Source of the DNA: Arthrobacter sp. SLBN-100
GTDB taxonomy: Bacteria; Actinomycetota; Actinomycetes; Actinomycetales; Micrococcaceae
Direction of reading: 5' to 3'
Assembly (NCBI RefSeq): GCF_006715305.1
Contig: NZ_VFMY01000001.1
Coordinates: forward strand, 496,001 to 560,000
Length of the DNA: 64,000 nt
Shown: in pieces, positions 7,622 through 14,326 of the stretch
How positions within the stretch are numbered: the first letter of the stretch is position 1
How the letters are laid out: each line of letters begins with the position of its first letter
Made by a program: the position numbers and the translations under genes
The notes under the pieces: model-generated
Databases searched by the model: none
Told to the model about the DNA's origin: nothing
The model's input: the letters and a program-made list of their open reading frames with translations, nothing else

Positions 7622-9550
7622 ATGGCTATGGAACGGATCGTCGTCGGCCTCCAGGGTGACGACGACGGGGAACTCCTGGTGCGCCGCGCCGCGAGGCTCC
7701 TCCACCGGGGCGACGGCGGCGAGCTGCTCGCCGTCCACGTACGCACCCCGGCCGGAACCCGGGCCGAGTCTCCGCAGGCACTCGAAGCCCAGCGCCGGCT
7801 CGTTGCGGACCTGGGCGGGAGCTATCACACCGTGTCGGCGTCCGACGTCGCCGCTGCCCTGGTGGAGTTCGCCCGTTCGGCAGAGGCCTCACACATCATC
7901 GTGGGGCAGTCGCGCCGCCACCGGATTACTGCCCCCTTCAGCCTGGGCGTGGACACCAAGGTGGTGCGGGAAGCAGCGGACATTGACGTCCAGGTGGTGC
8001 CCCTGGTCCGGTATTCCAGCAGTCACGGGAGGCGCGCGGAACTGGGCCGGGTGCGGACGGGGTTCGGGTTTGCCCTCGCCGCAGTCCTTCCGCCTCTGTT
8101 GCAGCTCCTCCTGGCCATGTTCGAGCACAGTGTGGCGACGGCGGTGCTGATCCAGCTCGCGGGCGCCGTCGCAGTATCCCTCGTGGGCGGACTATGGCCA
8201 GCCGTTGCCGGTGCGCTGTGGAGCAGCCTGCTGGTGAACTATTTTTCCACTCCGCCCCTTGGCGACCTCGCCATCCATGACCCCCAGGACCTCCTGTCGC
8301 TGGCGGTTTTTGTCGGCGTCTCGGTGGCGGTGGCGGGCGTGGTGGACGGATCAGCACGGCGTTCCAAGGAGGCGTCAAGGGCACAGGCCGAAGCCGCCAC
8401 CCTGGGTGATCTTGCCCTGGGCGCCTCCCGCTCCGAGGACACCCTCCATGGGCTGCTCGCGGAAGCCCTCGATGCCTTCGGCGCCTCCGGGGCCGCCGTC
8501 GTCAGCAACCTTCCAACAGCGGGGCACGAGGATTCAGGGCACAAGGGGGTCCTGCTGGCCGGCGCCGGTGACATTTCCAGCTGGCAGGATGGAACTCAGG
8601 AGCTCCGCGGCGCTCCGGGGACCACCACCGTCCAAGTGGACCCGGTGACCTGGCTGGTCCTGTTCGGCCGGGAGGTGCCGCCGTCACGGCGGAGGCTGCT
8701 GGGCGCCTTCGCGGTGCACGTCAAGGCCCAGCTGGAACGCCGGCAGTTGGAGGCCAGCCGGCACGAGATCCTCCGGCTTGCAGAAGGGAACACCATGCGC
8801 ACCGCCATCCTCCAGGCCGTGTCCCACGATCTGCGCACGCCACTGGCCGGGATCAAACTGGCGGCTGGCGGGCTCCTCCAAAATGGCGTTGCCTACACTC
8901 CGGCCGAACAGCGGGAGCTGCTTGAGACCATCGATGCGTGTACCGACCGGCTCGATTTGCTGGTAGGGAACCTGCTGGACATGTCGCGGATTACTGCCCG
9001 GTCGGTGGAGCCGCTGCTGGGCCCGGTCCGGTGGAGTGAGGCCATTGATGCGGCACTGCGCGGGCTTCCGGAGGCTGCCGTAGCGGTGGCGCTGCCCGCC
9101 AACCTGCCGCCCGTGGAGGCTGACCGCGGCCTTCTGGAACGGGTCATCGCGAACGTCCTTGAGAACGCGCTCAAACATGCGCCGGGTTCGGGAGTGGCAG
9201 TGACGACGACGGCGGACGGCTTGGGTGGCATGACCCCTGAGGGGCACCCCTGCGGCGAGCTCCGCATCGTCGACCACGGCCCCGGCGTCCCTGAACGGAA
9301 GGTGCTGGACATGTTCAGGCCTTTCCAGCGGGTGGACGACCTGCCCCAGGCCAGCGGGTTGGGCCTGGGACTCGCCGTCGCCCAGGGTTTCGTCCAGGCC
9401 ATGCGGGGGACCCTTACGGCGGAGGGGACTCCGGGGGGAGGGCTGACGATGATTATCCGGCTGCCGCTCTCCACCGGCAGCCAAGGTGACGCGGCCGGCA
9501 CTGCCCCGAGTACGGATGCCATCCGGGGCACCGGGACGGTGTTGACGTGA
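7622..9550 (+). CDS. KdpD-like sensor histidine kinase lacking the KdpD N-terminal ATP-binding domain, about 642 aa
   Basis: Domain order is a universal-stress-protein domain (about residues 3-135), four close transmembrane helices (about 148-243, the DUF4118 region of KdpD), a linker or GAF-like region, then the kinase core. The phospho-acceptor motif AVSHDLRTPLAGIK is near residue 400, the N box near VLENALKHAPG, and the G boxes DHGPGVPE and GLGLGLAV near the end. Canonical KdpD also has a 200-residue N-terminal domain with a P-loop; here it is absent, and there is no room for it because the upstream divergent gene starts at 7527. Starts at 7613, 7616, 7622 and 7628 are all in frame; I chose 7622. 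It overlaps the response regulator by four bases. No kdpFABC genes are present. Confidence 0.9.
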   Translation: MAMERIVVGLQGDDDGELLVRRAARLLHRGDGGELLAVHVRTPAGTRAESPQALEAQRRLVADLGGSYHTVSASDVAAALVEFARSAEASHIIVGQSRRHRITAPFSLGVDTKVVREAADIDVQVVPLVRYSSSHGRRAELGRVRTGFGFALAAVLPPLLQLLLAMFEHSVATAVLIQLAGAVAVSLVGGLWPAVAGALWSSLLVNYFSTPPLGDLAIHDPQDLLSLAVFVGVSVAVAGVVDGSARRSKEASRAQAEAATLGDLALGASRSEDTLHGLLAEALDAFGASGAAVVSNLPTAGHEDSGHKGVLLAGAGDISSWQDGTQELRGAPGTTTVQVDPVTWLVLFGREVPPSRRRLLGAFAVHVKAQLERRQLEASRHEILRLAEGNTMRTAILQAVSHDLRTPLAGIKLAAGGLLQNGVAYTPAEQRELLETIDACTDRLDLLVGNLLDMSRITARSVEPLLGPVRWSEAIDAALRGLPEAAVAVALPANLPPVEADRGLLERVIANVLENALKHAPGSGVAVTTTADGLGGMTPEGHPCGELRIVDHGPGVPERKVLDMFRPFQRVDDLPQASGLGLGLAVAQGFVQAMRGTLTAEGTPGGGLTMIIRLPLSTGSQGDAAGTAPSTDAIRGTGTVLT

Positions 9551-10242
9551 CTGGACCCGCGCCGCATGCTGCGAAAGTCCTCGTGGTGGATGACGATCCC
9601 CATCTGCTGAAGGCACTGCGCATCACGCTGGCGGCGCATGGCTACGACGTGGACGTGGCGGCGGACGGAGCGTCTGCCCTGCTGGCTGCGAGCCGCAACG
9701 TGCCGGACGTTGTGGTCCTGGACCTCGGACTGCCGGACATGGACGGCGCAGGCGTCCTGGGTGATCTTCGGCGGTGGAGCTCGGTCCCGGTGCTGGTCCT
9801 GTCGGCGCGCCACGGGTCATCGGACAAGGTGGGGGCGCTGGATGCCGGCGCCGACGACTACATCACCAAACCTTTCGGGCTCGACGAACTCCTGGCCCGG
9901 CTGCGCGCGCTGTTGCGGCGCGTGCCGGGACCGGAATCTGCTCCGGTGGTGGCATCGTCCGGCTTTACTGTGGACCTCGTGCACCGGCAGGTGCTGCGTG
10001 ACGGAAACCCGGTCCGGCTCACGCCCACGGAGTGGAGCATCCTCGAAATACTGGTGCGGAATCCGAGAGGACTCATAACCCACCAGCAGTTGCTGGCGCA
10101 TGCCTGGGGGCCTGGCTACAGGAAGGAAGCCAATTATCTGCGGGTTTACATGGCCCAGCTCCGCAGGAAACTGGAAACCGACCCCGGCAACCCGCGCCAC
10201 CTGCAGACCGAACCTGGAATCGGCTACCGCTTCGTTCCCTGA
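9547..10242 (+). CDS. KdpE-like OmpR-family response regulator, 231 aa
   Basis: The receiver domain has the acidic pair at about residues 15-17, the phospho-acceptor Asp near 59 (VVVLDLGLPDMDG), Ser near 86 and the conserved Lys near 108 (DDYITKPF). A winged-helix DNA-binding domain of the OmpR/PhoB type follows (LTPTEWSILEILVRNPRGLI ... YLRVYMAQLRRKLE). The GTG start shares GTGA with the stop of the kinase gene, so the pair is translationally coupled. Best match by eye is KdpE, which in other bacteria controls potassium uptake, but no Kdp transporter is next to it and its regulon cannot be read from this window. Confidence 0.92.
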   Translation: MTGPAPHAAKVLVVDDDPHLLKALRITLAAHGYDVDVAADGASALLAASRNVPDVVVLDLGLPDMDGAGVLGDLRRWSSVPVLVLSARHGSSDKVGALDAGADDYITKPFGLDELLARLRALLRRVPGPESAPVVASSGFTVDLVHRQVLRDGNPVRLTPTEWSILEILVRNPRGLITHQQLLAHAWGPGYRKEANYLRVYMAQLRRKLETDPGNPRHLQTEPGIGYRFVP

Positions 10243-10347
10243 GTTCGGGGTAACGCGGGGGTCATGCCCCCTACCCAGAGGGCTGCCCGTGGGGCAGGAT
10301 GTTGTCTGGTTCCATTCCTTTCAGTTCAAACGCAAGGAGATCCGGCC

Positions 10348-10779
10348 ATGCCCACCACCCTCAACCCCTATCTCAGCTTCCGTGACGATGCCAGGGAAGC
10401 CATGAACTTCTACCAGTCGGTTTTTGGAGGTGAGCTGACGCTAAGCACTTTTGGTGAGTTCCAGGCCAGCGAGGACCCGGCCGAAGCCGAAAAGATCATG
10501 CACGGCATGCTGACCACCACGCAGGGCCTGGTGCTGATGGGCGCCGACACTCCGAACAGTATGGAGTTCAGGCCCGGCTCGTCCATCTCCATCTCCCTTA
10601 GCGGGGATGACCAGGCGGAACTGCGCGGCTACTACGACAAGCTCAGTGGCAACGGCGGCACAGTGGCAGTGCCGATGGAACAGGCTCCGTGGGGCGACAT
10701 CTTCGGAATGTGCACCGACCGGTATGGGGTGGCCTGGCTCGTCAACGTCAACAACGCGCAGGCAGCCGGGACTCCATAA
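10348..10779 (+). CDS. VOC-superfamily protein, PhnB/glyoxalase-like, 143 aa
   Basis: The sequence begins TTLNPYLSFRDDAREAMNFYQSVFGG, the hallmark of the PhnB (3-demethylubiquinone-methyltransferase-like) branch of the vicinal-oxygen-chelate fold, and contains the repeated beta-alpha-beta pattern ending in PWGDIFGMCTDRYGVAWLVNV. The ligand is unknown; many members are uncharacterised or act in antibiotic or toxin binding. The ATG at 10348 is preceded by AAGGAGAT at good spacing, so the in-frame ATG at 10264 is not needed. A hairpin follows the gene. Confidence 0.88.
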   Translation: MPTTLNPYLSFRDDAREAMNFYQSVFGGELTLSTFGEFQASEDPAEAEKIMHGMLTTTQGLVLMGADTPNSMEFRPGSSISISLSGDDQAELRGYYDKLSGNGGTVAVPMEQAPWGDIFGMCTDRYGVAWLVNVNNAQAAGTP

Positions 10780-10816
10780 CTGGCGGCCGGCCAGGGCCCG
10801 GCCATGTTTCGTTGAG

Positions 10817-10859
10817 GAGGGACGCCACGCAACGCGACGATGTACGCGTGGAGTCCCTC
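10817..10859 (+). terminator. Intrinsic terminator after the VOC gene
   Basis: GAGGGACGCCACGC (10817-10830) pairs with 10846-10859 over 13 of 14 positions, with a 15-base loop, followed by a T-rich stretch (TTTGATTT). Confidence 0.6.
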
Positions 10860-10887
10860 TTTGATTTCCTGTCGGACGGAAGGAACC

Positions 10888-11397
10888 ATGGCCCGACGCA
10901 CGCTCTATCTCGACGTCGATGGCGTCGTGTGTCCTTTTGGTCCGGAAGGGCACAATGGCTGGGGCACCCGGTGGCTGCGCGCTGATGCCGGCCTGTTGCC
11001 CGTGGCCTTCGCGCCCGAACTCGTGGCGGGACTCAACAGCCTGGCGGCCATGGCGGAGCTGCGGTGCGTCTGGCTCACCAGCTGGGAGGAGCTGGCGGCC
11101 CAGTACCTCTGCCCGGCGATCGGCCTGGCCGGCGCCCGCTGGCCGCACCTGACGGCGCAAGGAGCCGGCAGCGGCCCCGGCTGGTGGAAGCTCGGCGCCA
11201 TCCAGGACGATGTGGAACGGACCGCGCCCGATCTCGTCGCCTGGGTGGACGACCAGCTCGCGTACGAGGCCGAAGCCCAGGCCTGGGCCCGGATCATGGG
11301 CCACCGGCTGCTGGCTGTTTCACCGGATCCCAGGCGGGGGATCTCGCCGTCGGAGCTGGAAGCAGTCAGTTCCTTTCTCGGGCAGCCGGTGTTTTGA
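10888..11397 (+). CDS. HAD-like domain protein, 169 aa, unknown function
   Basis: The N-terminal LYLDVDGVVCPFG is motif I of a HAD phosphatase fold (DxD nucleophile pair), and VWLTSWEE resembles motif II with Thr or Ser. The acidic motif may be the DDQ in AWVDDQLAY. Short proteins of this kind are widespread in actinobacteria and resemble the HAD domain seen in RNA-repair proteins, but the substrate is unknown. GGAAGGAA precedes the ATG at suitable spacing. The downstream gene is 150 bases away and is not obviously co-transcribed. Confidence 0.75.
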   Translation: MARRTLYLDVDGVVCPFGPEGHNGWGTRWLRADAGLLPVAFAPELVAGLNSLAAMAELRCVWLTSWEELAAQYLCPAIGLAGARWPHLTAQGAGSGPGWWKLGAIQDDVERTAPDLVAWVDDQLAYEAEAQAWARIMGHRLLAVSPDPRRGISPSELEAVSSFLGQPVF

Positions 11398-11547
11398 CGT
11401 CTTGCCCCGGGCGCGTACGATCGATAAGGTTTCACGCCGGCTGTTTAGCGCCGCAGGTCATTCCAAGCGAACAGCTGGTGAATTATGCTGTGCAAGGCAG
11501 CCGGGGAAAGAAACTGCTGAACGTCGACTCTGCAGATTGGGCAACAG

Positions 11548-12873
11548 GTGGATATCACCTTCATGGTGGCGCTGGTCATCGCACTGGCACTATTTTTCGA
11601 CTTCACTAACGGTTTCCACGACACCGCGAACGCCATGGCCACGCCCATCGCAACCGGTGCCATTAAACCGAAGACAGCTGTCACACTCGCCGCCATCCTG
11701 AACCTGGTGGGCGCCTTCCTGTCCACGGAAGTGGCGAAAACGGTCTCCGGCGGCATCATCCGTGAAGGCTCCGGTGGCGTACAGATCACACCGGACATTA
11801 TTTTCGCCGGCCTCATGGGGGCCATCCTGTGGAACATGATCACCTGGTTGAAGGGCCTGCCGTCGAGTTCCTCGCACGCACTGTTCGGCGGCCTCATTGG
11901 CGCGGCCATCGCAGGCATCGGGTTCAACTCCATCAATCTTGAGACCCTGCTTCAGAAGGTCATCCTGCCGGCGATCTTCGCTCCGGTCATCGCCGGGGCC
12001 GCTGCCTACGTCTGTACCCGCCTCGCCTATGCACTGACTTCGCGCCACGACCCCGAAACGGGCAGCAAGCTGACGCAGAAGCGCGGCGGCTTCCGGACCG
12101 GCCAGATCTTCACCTCAAGCCTGGTGGCGCTGGCGCACGGCACCAATGACGCGCAGAAGACGATGGGCATCATCACGCTGGTGCTGATCGCCGCAGGCAC
12201 GCAGGCTCCAGGCTCCGGCCCCCAGTTGTGGGTGATCGGAGCCTGCGCCCTCGCCATCGCCATCGGCACCTATGCCGGTGGTTGGCGCATCATCCGGACC
12301 ATGGGTTCGGGCCTCACCGAGGTGAAGCCCGCGCAGGGCTTCGCCGCTGAAACCAGCACCGCTTCCGCCATTTTGGCATCCTCGCACCTTGGCTTCGCCC
12401 TCTCCACCACGCAGGTTGCGTCCGGCTCCGTGATCGGCTCAGGCATGGGCCGCAGGGGAACAACGGTGCGCTGGGGCATGGTGGGCAAGATCGCTCTCGG
12501 CTGGCTCTTCACCCTTCCTGCTGCAGGGATCGTGGGGGCGCTCACCGCGCTGCTGGTTAAGACCGGGGTGGTGGGCGTGCTGATCGCTGCCGTCGCTGGT
12601 ACGGCGGCCGTCCTCTTTATGTTCTTCTACTCACGCAAGTCCGCCGTGGGCCACCACAACGCCGTCGAAGTCGAGGAAGTCGGCCAGGCCGTTCGCTTCG
12701 CCAAGAAGAAGGCGATGGCCCGTGCCCGTGCGGAAGCCAGGGCGAAGGCCAAGGCGGATGCCAAAGCGAAAGCCGCCGCGGAAGCCCCGGCTGAAGCGAA
12801 AGCCAAAACCACCACGGAAGCCCCGGCTGAAGCTGAAGCCGACGCCGTCAAAACGAAGGATGCCCAGCGATGA
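11548..12873 (+). CDS. PiT-family inorganic phosphate transporter, 441 aa
   Basis: The protein has the two PiT signature repeats, FFDFTNGFHDTANAMATPIATG near the N-terminus and VALAHGTNDAQKTMGIITL in the second half, set among about ten transmembrane segments. PiT proteins take up metal-phosphate complexes or phosphate with protons. After the last helix (about residue 360) there is a cytoplasmic tail of about 80 residues made almost only of Lys, Ala, Glu and Arg, with an imperfect 12-residue repeat (EAPAEA). The GTG at 11548 has only a weak ribosome-binding site; the first helix starts right after it, so no earlier start is needed. Its stop overlaps the next gene by four bases. Confidence 0.92.
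   Translation: MDITFMVALVIALALFFDFTNGFHDTANAMATPIATGAIKPKTAVTLAAILNLVGAFLSTEVAKTVSGGIIREGSGGVQITPDIIFAGLMGAILWNMITWLKGLPSSSSHALFGGLIGAAIAGIGFNSINLETLLQKVILPAIFAPVIAGAAAYVCTRLAYALTSRHDPETGSKLTQKRGGFRTGQIFTSSLVALAHGTNDAQKTMGIITLVLIAAGTQAPGSGPQLWVIGACALAIAIGTYAGGWRIIRTMGSGLTEVKPAQGFAAETSTASAILASSHLGFALSTTQVASGSVIGSGMGRRGTTVRWGMVGKIALGWLFTLPAAGIVGALTALLVKTGVVGVLIAAVAGTAAVLFMFFYSRKSAVGHHNAVEVEEVGQAVRFAKKKAMARARAEARAKAKADAKAKAAAEAPAEAKAKTTTEAPAEAEADAVKTKDAQR
12779..12833 (+). repeat. Direct repeat in the phosphate-transporter tail
   Basis: A 19-base unit (CGGAAGCCCCGGCTGAAGC) occurs at 12779-12797 and again at 12815-12833, period 36 bases, that is 12 codons in frame. It encodes the EAPAEA repeats of the PiT tail. 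Confidence 0.8.
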
Positions 12874-13091
12874 AGTGGTTGGAACTGCTGACCGTGGCCG
12901 GTGCCACCCTGGTGGCCGCAGTAACTGTGGTGGTCCTCTACTCGCTCGGCGTTCGGCTTACGGCCATTGCCGGCGACGTGCAGCAGGCCTCGCCCGGCCT
13001 GAAAAGATCCCTTGCCTACGCCTGTTTTGGCCTTTGCGGGCTGGCCGTCCTCTTCGGGCTCTACCTGATCATTCCCTACTTCTCCAGCTAG
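12870..13091 (+). CDS. Small two-helix membrane protein co-translated with the phosphate transporter, 73 aa
   Basis: The ATG lies in the ATGA that ends the PiT gene, so the two are coupled. The peptide has one helix near residues 5-27 (VAGATLVAAVTVVVLYSLGV), a short polar loop with KRS, and a second helix near 47-70 (FGLCGLAVLFGLYLIIPYF). I know of no characterised family member; coupling and size suggest a small partner subunit or regulator of the transporter. That is inference from position only. Confidence 0.75.
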   Translation: MKWLELLTVAGATLVAAVTVVVLYSLGVRLTAIAGDVQQASPGLKRSLAYACFGLCGLAVLFGLYLIIPYFSS

Positions 13092-13150
13092 CCCCCCGCA
13101 GCACCCAAAGCAACAGTTGCCTAGGCCGTTGCCAAGCCGCGGCACATGGC

Positions 13151-13156
13151 TAGGCT
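13151..13156 (+). promoter_or_regulatory. -10 box for leaderless transcript of the RibD-like gene
   Basis: TAGGCT is followed by six bases and then the ATG at 13163. Confidence 0.5.
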
Positions 13157-13162
13157 GGAGCC

Positions 13163-13714
13163 ATGTCACGGATCCAGTACTTTGTAGCGGCGTCCCTCGA
13201 CGGTTTTATCGCCACCCCCAACGACGACCTCGGCTGGCTCCTGCAGTTCGACGGGTTCGAGGGCGGAATGGAAAGCTACGAGGCCTTCATGGCAGGTGTG
13301 GGCTGTGTTGTTATGGGCGGTGGCACCTACACCTGGCTCATGGAGCATGAACCCGGCAACTGGCCCTACGCGGGCACGCCCTGCTACGTCTTCACGCGGC
13401 ATGAGTACGCGCCGCCTGACGGGGCGGACATCACCTTCGTCCGCGGGAACATCAGCGAGTTCATCGTGGACTTCAAAGCGGACGCCGGAGGCAAGAACGT
13501 CTGGCTGGTGGGCGGCGGAGAGCTCGCCGCCCAGTTCGCCGACGCCGGCCTGCTGGATGAACTCATCCTCTCCGTCATCCCAGTGGTGCTCGGAAACGGC
13601 AAGCGCCTTTTGCCGTTGGCGGGCCCGACGCCGCCACTTGAGTTGACTGCCTCGCGCGCCATGGGCAGGGGCATTGTTGAGCTGCGGTACCTGTTCAATG
13701 GCAGCGGTGGTTGA
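13163..13714 (+). CDS. Dihydrofolate reductase family protein (RibD C-terminal domain type), 183 aa
   Basis: The sequence opens with IQYFVAASLDGFIATPNDDLGWL, a NAD(P)H-binding strand shared by bacterial dihydrofolate reductases and the RibD reductase domain, and contains GCVVMGGGTYTWL and the glycine motif NVWLVGGGELAAQF. The family uses NADPH to reduce pterin- or riboflavin-type substrates; many stand-alone members are uncharacterised. The final codons and the TGA stop lie inside a dispersed repeat, so the last residues (GSGG) are probably derived from the repeat. It is convergent with the thioesterase gene. Confidence 0.88.
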   Translation: MSRIQYFVAASLDGFIATPNDDLGWLLQFDGFEGGMESYEAFMAGVGCVVMGGGTYTWLMEHEPGNWPYAGTPCYVFTRHEYAPPDGADITFVRGNISEFIVDFKADAGGKNVWLVGGGELAAQFADAGLLDELILSVIPVVLGNGKRLLPLAGPTPPLELTASRAMGRGIVELRYLFNGSGG

Positions 13715-13751
13715 GCCTGTCGAAACCCGGTGGTTGAGCCTGTCGAAACCC
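13706..13751. repeat. Two tandem copies of a dispersed repeat containing GGTTGAGCCTGTCGAAACC
   Basis: A 23-base unit occurs at 13706-13728 and again, identical, at 13729-13751. The first copy supplies the stop codon of the reductase gene. A third copy, with a partly diverged inverted partner, is at 62872-62915. This looks like a short interspersed palindromic-type element of Micrococcales (family knowledge from memory). Confidence 0.8.
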
Positions 13752-13830
13752 GCTGGTTGGGACGCCCCACCACGTCCCGCCTTGGAACTGCCGAAGGTGA
13801 TGGGGCCTCTGACGGCGTCGGTTCCGCGCT

Positions 13831-14307
13831 CTAGCCCTGGGAAGGCGCGGCGTTGTCCCGGATCATGTTGGTGATGCGGGCAGTGGAAAGCCGGCGGCCT
13901 TGATCATCCGTCATAACGATTTCGTGCGTTGCAAGCGTCCGGCCCAGATGGATGGCCGTACAGGTTCCGGTCACCGTGCCGCCTGAGATGGAACGGTGGT
14001 GGGTAGCGCTGACCTCGATGCCCACTGCATGGCGGCCAGGCCCTGCGTGCATGCCGGCCGAAAATGATCCAAGCGTTTCCGCCAGCACCACGTGGGCGCC
14101 GCCGTGAAGGATTCCAGCCACCTGGGTGTTTCCCGCCACCGGCATGGTGGCCACCGTCCGCTCAGGGCTCATCTCCAGGAAATGGATGCCCATTTTCACC
14201 ACCAGTGCGCCAATTCCGAATTGGCCAAGCCAGCCATGCAGGTGCTCCGGGACTCCAGCGGCAGTGAGCTCCCCGGCGTAGGGGCCGGGCGTGAAATTGT
14301 CCATCAT
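13831..14307 (-). CDS. PaaI-family hotdog-fold thioesterase, 158 aa
   Basis: The motif VAGILHGGAHVVLAETLGSF is the hotdog helix region of PaaI/YbdB-type acyl-CoA thioesterases, with the conserved HGG and an acidic residue in the helix. The strand region EVSATHHRSISGGTVTGT follows. Members hydrolyse aryl- or acyl-CoA esters in the cytosol; the substrate here is not known. ATG codons at 14307 and 14304 are both possible. The start lies 20 bases from the divergent polA start, so the two promoters overlap. I prefer this short form over 14343 because the longer one would run into polA. Confidence 0.85.
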   Translation of the reverse strand: MMDNFTPGPYAGELTAAGVPEHLHGWLGQFGIGALVVKMGIHFLEMSPERTVATMPVAGNTQVAGILHGGAHVVLAETLGSFSAGMHAGPGRHAVGIEVSATHHRSISGGTVTGTCTAIHLGRTLATHEIVMTDDQGRRLSTARITNMIRDNAAPSQG

Positions 14308-14313
14308 GGCAAC

Positions 14314-14319
14314 TAGGCT
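14314..14319 (+). promoter_or_regulatory. -10 box for leaderless polA transcript
   Basis: TAGGCT is followed by seven bases and then the GTG at 14327. Confidence 0.5.
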
Positions 14320-14326
14320 GGCATCT

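Noticed and set aside
11540..11556. Short near-palindrome around GGTGGATATCACC at the PiT start as an operator
   Set aside because: It covers the start codon, has only five clean pairs per arm, and no second copy; probably chance.
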